Shown here one piece after another: positions 1 through 6,558 of a stretch of 13,587 bases of DNA. The translations under genes were made by a program, and so were the position numbers. Numbering within the stretch: the first letter of the stretch is position 1; every line of letters begins with the position of its first letter. The notes below the pieces were generated by a model. That model did no database searches. It was not told the DNA's origin and worked only from the letters and a program-made list of their open reading frames with translations. Source of the DNA: CANJSG01 sp038203875 (GTDB lineage: Bacteria; Verrucomicrobiota; Verrucomicrobiia; Limisphaerales; CANJSG01); NCBI GenBank assembly GCA_038203875.1, contig JBBRDN010000117.1:1-13587 (forward strand). Reading direction: 5' to 3'.

Positions 1-103
1 CACCTACTTCCTGCTCAAGGGCAAGTTCAACCTGGCGCGCCGTGGACTCATCGAGGTCAAGGGCAAGGGCTCCATGACCACGTATCTGTTGCAACCGCGC
101 TGA
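1..103 (+). CDS. Class III adenylate/guanylate cyclase, C-terminal end (partial)
   Basis: This is the 3' end of a gene that begins upstream of the window. The frame starting at base 2 is open to the TGA at 101-103 and gives 33 residues. They include RRGLIEVKGKGSMTTYLLQP, which matches the conserved end of class III nucleotide cyclase catalytic domains (pattern RG.I.VKGKG.M.TY.L). Family knowledge says such enzymes make cAMP or cGMP from the NTP. The catalytic metal and base-specifying residues lie outside the window, so the product nucleotide cannot be told. The stop lies 24 bp before the next same-strand gene, so the two may be co-transcribed. The assignment rests on a short but characteristic motif. 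Confidence 0.78.
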   Translation, partial: TYFLLKGKFNLARRGLIEVKGKGSMTTYLLQPR

Positions 104-127
104 ACCGCTGTTCCGCTGGCGCCAGCA

Positions 128-1417
128 ATGTCCGATCAGAAACCTCCCGCCCGTCTCCGTCTCCGCGTCACCGCCCGCGCCGAAACGATCCTCCGTTCCG
201 GACATCCCTGGCTCTACTCGGACAGCATCCGTGAACAGAACCGTCCCGGAACCGCCGGTGAACTCGCCGTCGTCTTCGACCGGGAGGACAAGTTCCTGGC
301 CGTTGGGCTGTTCGAGCCGGAATCACCCATCCGGTTCCGTTGCCTCCACGTCGGCAAGCCGACAAATGTCGACGCGGCTTGGTGGCGGCAGCGCCTACAG
401 GAAACGATCGCCCGGCGCGCCGGGCTTTTCGGTCCGGAGACGACCGGCTACAGGCTGATCCATGGTGAAAGCGACGGCTGGCCCGCCCTCGTGATGGACC
501 GCTATGCGGAGGTCCTTGTGCTCAAGCTCTACAGTCCGGTCTGGATTCCGCACTTCGCCCTGCTGAAGGAGATCCTCGCGGAAGCCTTTCCCGGTCTCAG
601 CCTCGTGCTTCGTCTGAGCCGCAACATGGAATTGGCCGCACGCACTTCGGGCATTCCCGATCTCGTGGATGGAGCTGTGCTATCGGGAAAGATTGCGCCT
701 GGTGGCCGCGTCCAGTTCCTCGAGAGCGGCATCTGGTTCTGCGCCGATGTGCTCAAGGGCCAGAAGACAGGATTCTTCCTCGACCAACGCGAAAACCGTC
801 GCGAAATCGAGTCGCTCGCCCGCGGCCGGAGCGTGCTCAATGCCTTCAGCTTCTCCGGCGGCTTCAGCCTCTACGCCGCGCGCGGCGGCGCCAGTTCCGT
901 CGTCAGTCTCGACATCAGCGAACACGCGTTGCGCGAGGCGAAGGAAAACTTCCAGCTCAACGCCGCCGATCTGTCCATCGCCTCCGTGCCCCACGAAACC
1001 ATCCAGGCCGATGTCTTCGAGTGGTTCCGCGAACCCCACAAACGCCGCTTCGGACTGGTCATCGTCGACCCGCCGTCGCTGGCTAAGCGCGAGATCGAAC
1101 GCCAAAAGGCCATCGGGGCCTACCGCCAGTTGAACGTGGCTGCCATCCAGCATCTGGAACCAGACGGCATCCTCTTGGCGGCCTCGTGTTCCGCCCATGT
1201 CTCGTCCGAAGAATTCTTCGGAGCAGTGCGTGAAGCGGGTCGGATGAGCGGACGGCGTTTTCGGGAACTTAAGACGGCGGGACATCCTCCCGACCATCGC
1301 GCCAATTTTCCCGAAGCCGCCTACTTGAAGGCCATCTTCCTGCGCTTCGACGGGGCCAACGATTCTACTGCGCCCGTCCGAATTTCCGTTCCAGCTCGCG
1401 GAAGTTCATTTCGATGA
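128..1417 (+). CDS. rlmI: RlmI-type class I SAM-dependent rRNA (cytosine-C5) methyltransferase
   Basis: The 429-residue protein has the RlmI family layout. A PUA-like RNA-binding domain covers about residues 8-85 (LRSGHPWLYSDSI near 22-34), followed by a connecting domain and a Rossmann methyltransferase domain from about 190. Visible motifs are GQKTGFFLDQRENR (211-224), the SAM-binding loop LNAFSFSGGFSLYAARGGA (237-255), the acidic residue in SLDIS (260-264), DPPSL (314-318) and SCSAH (353-357), whose Cys354 is a candidate nucleophile. E. coli RlmI methylates C1962 of 23S rRNA; the exact target here is inferred. The protein is somewhat longer than the roughly 400-residue norm because the last 20 or so residues after AIFLRF form a tail, mostly encoded where the gene overlaps the 3' end of convergent mutL (1365-1417). 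The ATG at 128 has no clear Shine-Dalgarno site but places the PUA domain normally. A paralogous family member with another rRNA target is possible. Confidence 0.85.
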   Translation: MSDQKPPARLRLRVTARAETILRSGHPWLYSDSIREQNRPGTAGELAVVFDREDKFLAVGLFEPESPIRFRCLHVGKPTNVDAAWWRQRLQETIARRAGLFGPETTGYRLIHGESDGWPALVMDRYAEVLVLKLYSPVWIPHFALLKEILAEAFPGLSLVLRLSRNMELAARTSGIPDLVDGAVLSGKIAPGGRVQFLESGIWFCADVLKGQKTGFFLDQRENRREIESLARGRSVLNAFSFSGGFSLYAARGGASSVVSLDISEHALREAKENFQLNAADLSIASVPHETIQADVFEWFREPHKRRFGLVIVDPPSLAKREIERQKAIGAYRQLNVAAIQHLEPDGILLAASCSAHVSSEEFFGAVREAGRMSGRRFRELKTAGHPPDHRANFPEAAYLKAIFLRFDGANDSTAPVRISVPARGSSFR

Positions 1418-3401
1418 GCGTGGGCCGGCCGTGCGGACAGGTGTAGGGCATCTGGCAACGGCGGAGATCATTCACCAGGTTTTCCAGCTCGGGCCCGGCC
1501 AGCGGATCGTTCGCCTTCACACTGTGGCGGCAGACGGTCTTGGCCACGACGTGTTCGCCCAGGCGCAGGCTGTTGACTTTTTCGCCGGCGGCCTTGAGTT
1601 CGTCGACGAGTTCCACGACGAAGCGCCGTGGATCGCTCGCCTTCACGAAGGGCGGCAACGCATCGAGCAGGAAGGTGCGTTCGCCGAACTCGCTCAATCC
1701 CACGCCGAGCCGCGTCAGGACACCGAGGTGTTCGCGGAGGAACTGTGCGTCACGCACGCCCAGCTCGATGGTCTCGGGCAAAAGCAGCCGTTGCGACGCG
1801 GCTGACCCCGCCTCCTCCAAACGACGCATCATCTGTTCGAAGAGGATGCGTTCGTGCGCGGCGTGCTGGTCAAGCAGCACGAGTCCGCGATCGGATTCCA
1901 GAACGACATAGAGCCGCCCGACGACCCCGACGACGCGCAGCGGAACGTGGAGAAGTGGAACGGGGGCGGAAGGTTCGGATGCCGGATACCGGATGCCGAA
2001 TGCCGCCGGGGCGCCTGTAGAGACGGGAGCTTTAACCAATCCGGAATCCGGAATCTGGAATCCGGAATCCGCCACCGGCGCTTTCCCGAACAGCGGCTCG
2101 GCTTGGACAGCGAGTGGCGGTTGCGTTGGCGATGAAAGGTGAAGCTGTGTTGCGGCTGGTGCGGTCGCAAAACGCGAAGAGTGATCCGTGGCGGGGATGC
2201 CAGGCGTGACCGGCGTAATCCTTTCCGGCATCCGGTATCCGGAATCCGTCATCGCCGCCGGCTGATCCCCGTGGAACGCCAACAATGCCTGCCGGACCGC
2301 TTCCGCCACGTTGCGACGCACGCCGCGTTCGTCGTGGAACTTCACCTCGCGTTTGGCGGGATGGATGTTCACGTCGACCAGAGCGGGATCGATTTCAAGA
2401 AACAGGCAGCCGACCGGATACCGGCCCTTCATCAGCGCGGTGTGGTAGCCCTCGACCAGCGCTAGGTTCAGACCGCGATGCTCGATGGGGCGGCGGTTGA
2501 CGAAGAGGTGCTGGTCCTCGCGGGTGGAACGTGAAACGCCCGGCGCACCGATGAGGCCGCGAATCCGCAGCGTGATCCGCGACGGGTTATCCGGGGATGC
2601 GGGTTCCGCTTCAGGATCGCGCACCGCACCCAGCTCGCCGGCGAAATCCACTTCGAGCAAGCGCGTCTCGGCCGGGAGCAACGCGCGCCAGCGTTCGCGC
2701 AAGGCGACAAGGAATCCTTCGTCAGGTGGGTTCGGCCGCGCTGCGGCCGAACTTCCATCCGTAGGACGGACGGAACCTCCTTCGCCGCGGACGGCGGGCA
2801 GTTGCCAAACGGTTTTACCATCGCGGACGAATGTGAAACCGATGCCCGGATGCGCCAGCGCGGCCAGCGTCAGATAGTGGTGGATATGGGCCGACTCCGT
2901 CTCGTCCGTGCGGAGGAACTTCCGCCGGGCTGGCACGTTGAAGAAGAGCTGCCGGACTTCGATGGTCGTTCCGGGAGCGGAACCGGCGGCCTTCACCTCG
3001 GTGATCTTGCCGCCGTTGATCAGAATCTGCGTGCCTTCCGGTGAATCGGTGTCGCGTTCGCGCGTGGTCAAGCTGAAGCGGCTGACGCTGGCGATGCTCG
3101 GAATGGCTTCGCCGCGGAAGCCCATTGTGGCGATGTGCGCGAGGTCGTCGGCGCTGCGGATCTTGCTGGTGGCATGGCGTTCCAAGCAGAGCAGCGCGTC
3201 GTCGCGGTTCATGCCGGTGCCGTCGTCGGTGATGCGGATGAGGCTGCGCCCGCCGACGGCGATCTCGACGGTTATTCGCAAGGCTCCGGCGTCGATGGAG
3301 TTCTCGACGAGCTCCTTCACCACGCTGGCCGGCCGTTCGACCACTTCGCCCGCGGCGATCTGGTTGGCGACCTGTTCGGAGAGGAGGCGGATGCGGTTCA
3401 T
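1365..3401 (-). CDS. mutL: DNA mismatch repair protein MutL (endonuclease type)
   Basis: The 678-residue protein has the MutL layout. The N-terminal GHKL ATPase shows EVVERPASVVKELVENSIDAGA (19-40), the DDGTGM loop (59-64), RHATSKI (75-81) and GFRGEAIPSIASVS (94-107). A variable linker covers about 380-480, and the dimerisation/nuclease domain follows. The C-terminal DQHAAHERILFE (511-522) fits the metal-binding endonuclease signature DQHA-x2-E-x4-E. CRHSVKA (624-630), CPHGRP (655-660) and FRELERKFGR (667-676) match the accompanying family motifs. This indicates a strand-nicking MutL of the kind found in bacteria without MutH. It starts 12 bp after the cyclic-nucleotide-binding histidine kinase gene, so the two probably share a transcript. 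The 3' end overlaps rlmI by 53 bp. Two oddities are heptamer repeats in the linker and a Gly/Pro/Ala-rich insert near residues 205-228 encoded by a perfect hairpin. Confidence 0.96.
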   Translation of the reverse strand: MNRIRLLSEQVANQIAAGEVVERPASVVKELVENSIDAGALRITVEIAVGGRSLIRITDDGTGMNRDDALLCLERHATSKIRSADDLAHIATMGFRGEAIPSIASVSRFSLTTRERDTDSPEGTQILINGGKITEVKAAGSAPGTTIEVRQLFFNVPARRKFLRTDETESAHIHHYLTLAALAHPGIGFTFVRDGKTVWQLPAVRGEGGSVRPTDGSSAAARPNPPDEGFLVALRERWRALLPAETRLLEVDFAGELGAVRDPEAEPASPDNPSRITLRIRGLIGAPGVSRSTREDQHLFVNRRPIEHRGLNLALVEGYHTALMKGRYPVGCLFLEIDPALVDVNIHPAKREVKFHDERGVRRNVAEAVRQALLAFHGDQPAAMTDSGYRMPERITPVTPGIPATDHSSRFATAPAATQLHLSSPTQPPLAVQAEPLFGKAPVADSGFQIPDSGLVKAPVSTGAPAAFGIRYPASEPSAPVPLLHVPLRVVGVVGRLYVVLESDRGLVLLDQHAAHERILFEQMMRRLEEAGSAASQRLLLPETIELGVRDAQFLREHLGVLTRLGVGLSEFGERTFLLDALPPFVKASDPRRFVVELVDELKAAGEKVNSLRLGEHVVAKTVCRHSVKANDPLAGPELENLVNDLRRCQMPYTCPHGRPTLIEMNFRELERKFGRAQ
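1977..2004. repeat. Period-7 repeat cluster 1 in the mutL linker
   Basis: Plus-strand bases 1977-2004 read as four consecutive heptamers: GGATGCC, GGATACC, GGATGCC and GAATGCC. On the coding strand they encode part of the linker around residues 466-475 (FGIRYPA). A 17-base stretch at 1982-1998 is the exact reverse complement of 2226-2242 in cluster 3, so the two clusters form a long-range inverted repeat within the gene. Confidence 0.85.
2036..2070. repeat. Period-7 repeat cluster 2 in the mutL linker (GGATTCC tandem)
   Basis: Bases 2043-2070 are four tandem heptamers (GGAATCC, GGAATCT, GGAATCC, GGAATCC), preceded by the degenerate unit CCAATCC at 2036-2042. Because 7 is not a multiple of 3, the translated repeat has a seven-residue period, seen as DSGFQIPDSGL at MutL residues 445-455. 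Gain or loss of one unit would shift the reading frame upstream of the endonuclease domain. Confidence 0.88.
2227..2247. repeat. Period-7 repeat cluster 3 in the mutL linker
   Basis: Three heptamers, GGCATCC, GGTATCC and GGAATCC, occupy 2227-2247 and encode DSGYRMP (386-392) on the mutL strand. CGGCATCCGGTATCCGG at 2226-2242 is the exact inverse of 1982-1998, about 230 bp away. Confidence 0.85.
2730..2752. repeat. Perfect hairpin inside mutL (REP-like insert)
   Basis: GTTCGGCCGC at 2730-2739 and GCGGCCGAAC at 2743-2752 form a perfect 10-bp stem around a 3-base loop. The hairpin lies in the segment encoding MutL residues 205-228, which is Gly/Pro/Ala-rich and looks longer than the usual loop at this place in the ATPase half. 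This resembles an intergenic palindromic element accommodated in frame. Coding-sequence coincidence is possible, since the arms are very GC-rich. Confidence 0.7.
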
Positions 3402-3413
3402 GCCACGCCCGGA

Positions 3414-4514
3414 TCAGTGATGCACCGGCAACGAAACCACGAAGATCGCGCCGCGGCCCTCTTCACGCCGGGTTGCGATCCGGCCGCCGTGAGCCTCGAC
3501 GATGCGGCGGCAGATGGACAATCCAAGGCCCGTGCCGGCGACTTTCCCGTGCGTCACGAAAGGCTGGAAGACGGTGATCACGACGTCTTCGGGAATTCCC
3601 GGGCCGGTATCCTCGACCTCGGTGATCAGTTCGGTGGCGGTCAGCCGGAATCGCAGTTTGATGGTTCCGCCGTCGGGCATCGCGTCGCGCGAGTTCGTGA
3701 AGAGGTTCTGGAAAACGCGCTCCAGCCGGTCGGCGTCGCCCGCGAGGAACGTTTGCGGCGGACGGTTCTCCATCACGATCTCGACATGGCGTTCGGCCAG
3801 CGCGGCCTTCGCTTCATCGACCAGCCGGAGGATGAAGTCGGCATACTGCAGGGGCTTCAGGTCGACCCGCGCGTCCTCGCCCCGGGAAAATTCCAGCAGC
3901 TCGGTGATCAATCCGTCGACCCGGTGGGCCTGCCGGACGATGCGGTCACGCCAAGCGGCCCGCATCTCGGGCCCGGCCTGCGGATCGGTCGACAGCTCGG
4001 CGGCCAGCTCGATCGTCTGCAGCGGCGCCCGGATGTCGTGGACGATCGAGCCCGTGAACCTGCCTACCAGCGCAAGCCGTTCGGCCCGGAGGATCTGCTC
4101 GACGTGTTGCCGGCTAAAGTCGCGGAAGCGGTTTGCGATTTGTCGGAGCACCCCGACGGCGATGCGTGGATGCTCCTCGAAAAGGCGCATCAGCTCGACC
4201 CGGGGAATGAACATCGCCCTCACCTCGCCCTCGGCGAGAACGGTTGCGGAGCGGGGAAGATTATCCAGCACGGCCATTTCGCCAAACAGCTCCCCGGGAC
4301 CGAGCCGGTAGAGTTCATGGAGATCCTCGGCGACCGGCTCGAAGCAGATGCGGACGGTTCCCTGTTCGATCAGGAACACGCCGTCGCCCGGCATGCCCTG
4401 GCGGCAGATCGGCGAACCGTCGGCGTAGATGCGGGCTTTCGCCGCCTGCCGCATCGCGGCGAGGTCTTCATCGTTCAGGCCAGACAAAAAACGTCCGCGC
4501 TCGGAATGGCTCAT
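3414..4514 (-). CDS. Soluble histidine kinase with N-terminal cyclic-nucleotide-binding domain
   Basis: The 366-residue protein begins with a Crp-type cyclic-nucleotide-binding fold (about 10-130). Its phosphate-binding cassette LFGEMAVLDNLPRSAT (76-91) keeps the Gly-Glu and Arg-Ser features associated with ligand binding. A DHp helix pair follows with the H-box GSIVHDIRAPLQTIE (phospho-acceptor His159, an HDxRxPL variant). The HATPase domain shows an N-box (FQNLFTNSRDAM, 268-279), a G1 box (DTGPGIP, 302-308) and a G2 box (GTGLGL, 327-332). No transmembrane segment is visible, so it should sense cytoplasmic cAMP or cGMP and phosphorylate a response regulator. No regulator gene is present, and the partner is presumably encoded elsewhere. 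The gene is 12 bp upstream of mutL on the same strand. The start at 4514 lacks a clear ribosome-binding site but gives a normal domain edge. Loss of nucleotide binding, with the domain acting in another way, cannot be excluded. Confidence 0.9.
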   Translation of the reverse strand: MSHSERGRFLSGLNDEDLAAMRQAAKARIYADGSPICRQGMPGDGVFLIEQGTVRICFEPVAEDLHELYRLGPGELFGEMAVLDNLPRSATVLAEGEVRAMFIPRVELMRLFEEHPRIAVGVLRQIANRFRDFSRQHVEQILRAERLALVGRFTGSIVHDIRAPLQTIELAAELSTDPQAGPEMRAAWRDRIVRQAHRVDGLITELLEFSRGEDARVDLKPLQYADFILRLVDEAKAALAERHVEIVMENRPPQTFLAGDADRLERVFQNLFTNSRDAMPDGGTIKLRFRLTATELITEVEDTGPGIPEDVVITVFQPFVTHGKVAGTGLGLSICRRIVEAHGGRIATRREEGRGAIFVVSLPVHH

Positions 4515-4731
4515 GTGGGGGAGATGTTACCCAGACATGCCGCTTCGTGCAAAGCGCGGCTTGGTTCCGTGGTAGGGACAGGGATAGTCCCCGTGATCCA
4601 CTGCTGAAGTCCCGGCCCCGGTCGACGAACGACATTGGGACGAGCGCCAGGGGACGGTGTGTTTTGCGGCTGGATCTCAAGTGTTCCGTTGACCCGCGAA
4701 GCGCGATCACGTAGCTACACGGCTAATCCCT
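4515..4731. other. Divergent intergenic region between the kinase and pentaheme cytochrome genes
   Basis: These 217 bp separate the two divergent transcription units, so promoters for both should lie here. I see no convincing sigma-70 pair. TTGACC at 4689-4694 is the best -35 resemblance, but at 17-bp spacing it meets only TAGCTA, a poor -10. A small palindrome, GGGAC (4575-4579) with GTCCC (4587-4591), is present. No small gene is convincing. Confidence 0.6.
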
Positions 4732-6558
4732 GTGAAAACACCGCTTCACGTTTCCATCGCTGAAGCCAACAGTCCGGCGCAGGTGTCCCGGACTCTGGGC
4801 AATGTTCTCGTTGTCCTGATCGGTCTCCTCCTCGTGGTCGACGGGAGCACTTCCATTTGTCAGGGCGCAACCGCGGCCACGAACAGTCCCGCGGCCGCTT
4901 CGGCCGCTGAGGCGCACCTTCAGCTCATCATCCGTCAGGGCGGGTTTCCCGGAGCCACGACGTGCCAGCCGTGTCATCCGCAGGTCTACCAGGAATGGCG
5001 GATGTCCGCCCATGCCTACGCGTCGATCTCGCCGATGTTCCACAAGTTCGAGCAGAAGATAAACGACCTGTCACAGGGGACCATCGGAACGTTCTGTCTG
5101 CGGTGCCATGCGAGTGTCGGCACGACGGTCAATGAGCGCCGCGAGTTGCCGCTCTGGGACCGCAGCCCCGTTTCCCGCGAAGGCGTCACCTGCGTCACGT
5201 GCCATCGGGTGCGCGAGGAGTATGGCCGTGTGAATGGTGAGCGCCGCATCGAGCGGGGCGCGATGGTCCTGCCCATGTCCGGCAAATCAGACGGCAAGAC
5301 GATGCAGCAGGTCCTGACCAACCAGTCCTTCTACAAGGTGAAGACCACGCCCGAGGGCCGCGGCCGCGAGATCCATGACGGCGTTTTCCAGATGGTGCAG
5401 ATGGACAAGTCGGAGTTCTGCGTGAGCTGCCACCAGGTCGCCGTCCATCCGGGCATCAAGCTCGAGGTCGTCTGGGAACAGTTCCGCGCGTCTCCCGCCT
5501 TCAAGCAGGGCGTTACCTGCCAGGATTGCCACATGGGCAAGACGCCCGGCAAAGCTGACGGATATCTCAACGCGCCGGCCGCCATAGTCGACGGCAAGCC
5601 GATCAATCCCGGCCGCAAGCACAGCTCCCATCTCTTCTCGGGCCCCGGCTACCCGATCGCGCATCCGGGCCTGTTCCCGCACCATCCGGACGCCGGAAAC
5701 TTTTCCATGCAGGCCTGGCTGAAGTTCGACTACCGGGCCGGCTGGGGCGCGTCGGAATTCGAGGGCAAGGTCAGCGACGGCAAGCTCAAGGCCAAGTTCC
5801 CCAAGGAATGGGAGAACGACATCGACCGCGAAGAGGCGCGTCGGATCGTCGATGAGAACATGAAGCTGATCGTCCAGCGGAAGGAGCTCCGCCGGCAGAC
5901 CATGGAGAACGGATCCAAGCTCGAAGGACCTTTCTTCAGTGGCGAACCCGCCGCCGGGAAGAAACTGAAATTCCACTACAAGCTGACCAACCTGAATTCC
6001 GGCCACAACCTTCCCAGCGGCTCGCTCGGTGCCCAGCCTGAGCTGTGGTTGAACGTCGCGCTCATCAGTCCCGACGGCACCAATCTCTGGGAGTCCGGCT
6101 ACGTCGACAGCCACGGCGACATGGCCGACCTGCATTCGCTGGACGTAGCCGCCGGAAAAATCTCGAGGGATCCCCAGCTCTTCAACCTCCAGTCGAAGTT
6201 TCTCACTACGAACATCAAGGGCACCGACCGCGAGATGTATCTGCCGGTGAACATGGACATCGACCAGATCCCCTTCATCCGTCCGTCGGGCCAGCCGGTA
6301 TCGGTGATGAACCATCCGCCCTTTATCCGGATGGAGCAACGCAGCCTGCCGCCGCTCGCCAGCCGCGACGCGAACTACACCGTGCCCGCCAAACTGCTCG
6401 CCACGCCCGGCAAATACAGGCTCGCCGTCCGGATGCGCAGCCGGGCTGAACCGATCTACTTCATGAAGTTCGTCGGCGCCACGCGCGAGATGGAACAGGC
6501 CATGAACGAGTGGACGCTCGACGTGCATCCCTACACCGTGGAGTTCGAGGTGAAATGA
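4732..6558 (+). CDS. Exported pentaheme c-type cytochrome, cytochrome c554-like
   Basis: The 608-residue protein has an N-terminal hydrophobic stretch (NVLVVLIGLLLVV, 24-36) that fits a Sec signal peptide or uncleaved anchor, so it acts outside the cytoplasm. Five CxxCH heme-attachment motifs occur: CQPCH (78-82), CLRCH (122-126), CVTCH (154-158), CVSCH (230-234) and CQDCH (263-267). The first is followed by QEWRMSAHA, typical of the cytochrome c554 family. Histidines such as His94, His104, His215 and His239 are possible distal ligands. The second half (about 400-608) has no heme motif and looks like an all-beta domain, with HNLPSG at 425-430. The GTG start is chosen because an in-frame TGA lies at 4690 and no ATG occurs before the heme region; the GTG codon 51 bases later is an alternative. 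The stop overlaps the start of the barrel gene (ATGA). An electron-transfer role is clear, but the substrate is unknown. Confidence 0.9.
   Translation: MKTPLHVSIAEANSPAQVSRTLGNVLVVLIGLLLVVDGSTSICQGATAATNSPAAASAAEAHLQLIIRQGGFPGATTCQPCHPQVYQEWRMSAHAYASISPMFHKFEQKINDLSQGTIGTFCLRCHASVGTTVNERRELPLWDRSPVSREGVTCVTCHRVREEYGRVNGERRIERGAMVLPMSGKSDGKTMQQVLTNQSFYKVKTTPEGRGREIHDGVFQMVQMDKSEFCVSCHQVAVHPGIKLEVVWEQFRASPAFKQGVTCQDCHMGKTPGKADGYLNAPAAIVDGKPINPGRKHSSHLFSGPGYPIAHPGLFPHHPDAGNFSMQAWLKFDYRAGWGASEFEGKVSDGKLKAKFPKEWENDIDREEARRIVDENMKLIVQRKELRRQTMENGSKLEGPFFSGEPAAGKKLKFHYKLTNLNSGHNLPSGSLGAQPELWLNVALISPDGTNLWESGYVDSHGDMADLHSLDVAAGKISRDPQLFNLQSKFLTTNIKGTDREMYLPVNMDIDQIPFIRPSGQPVSVMNHPPFIRMEQRSLPPLASRDANYTVPAKLLATPGKYRLAVRMRSRAEPIYFMKFVGATREMEQAMNEWTLDVHPYTVEFEVK
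6547..6557 (+). promoter_or_regulatory. Ribosome-binding site and ATGA coupling that decide the barrel-protein start
   Basis: GAGG at 6547-6550 lies four bases before the ATG at 6555, and this ATG overlaps the cytochrome stop TGA (6556-6558). This arrangement favours 6555 over the later in-frame ATG at 6642, which has no purine-rich sequence before it. Confidence 0.6.

Noticed and set aside
1977..2247. CRISPR-like or transposon-end interpretation of the mutL repeats
   Set aside because: Units are 7 bases with no spacers, no target-site duplication and no transposase, and the mutL frame stays intact.
4575..4591. GGGAC/GTCCC palindrome as terminator or operator
   Set aside because: The stem is only 5 bp, with no T-tract, and lies between divergent genes where no terminator is expected.
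3135..4607. 490-codon plus-strand open frame opposite the kinase and mutL genes
   Set aside because: It lies antisense to two genes with clear domain motifs and its translation shows no recognisable domain. Long antisense frames are common in GC-rich DNA.
4689..4717. Possible sigma-70 promoter TTGACC with TAGCTA at 17-bp spacing
   Set aside because: The -10 hexamer matches poorly and would place the transcript start almost at the GTG codon. It is not reported as a promoter.
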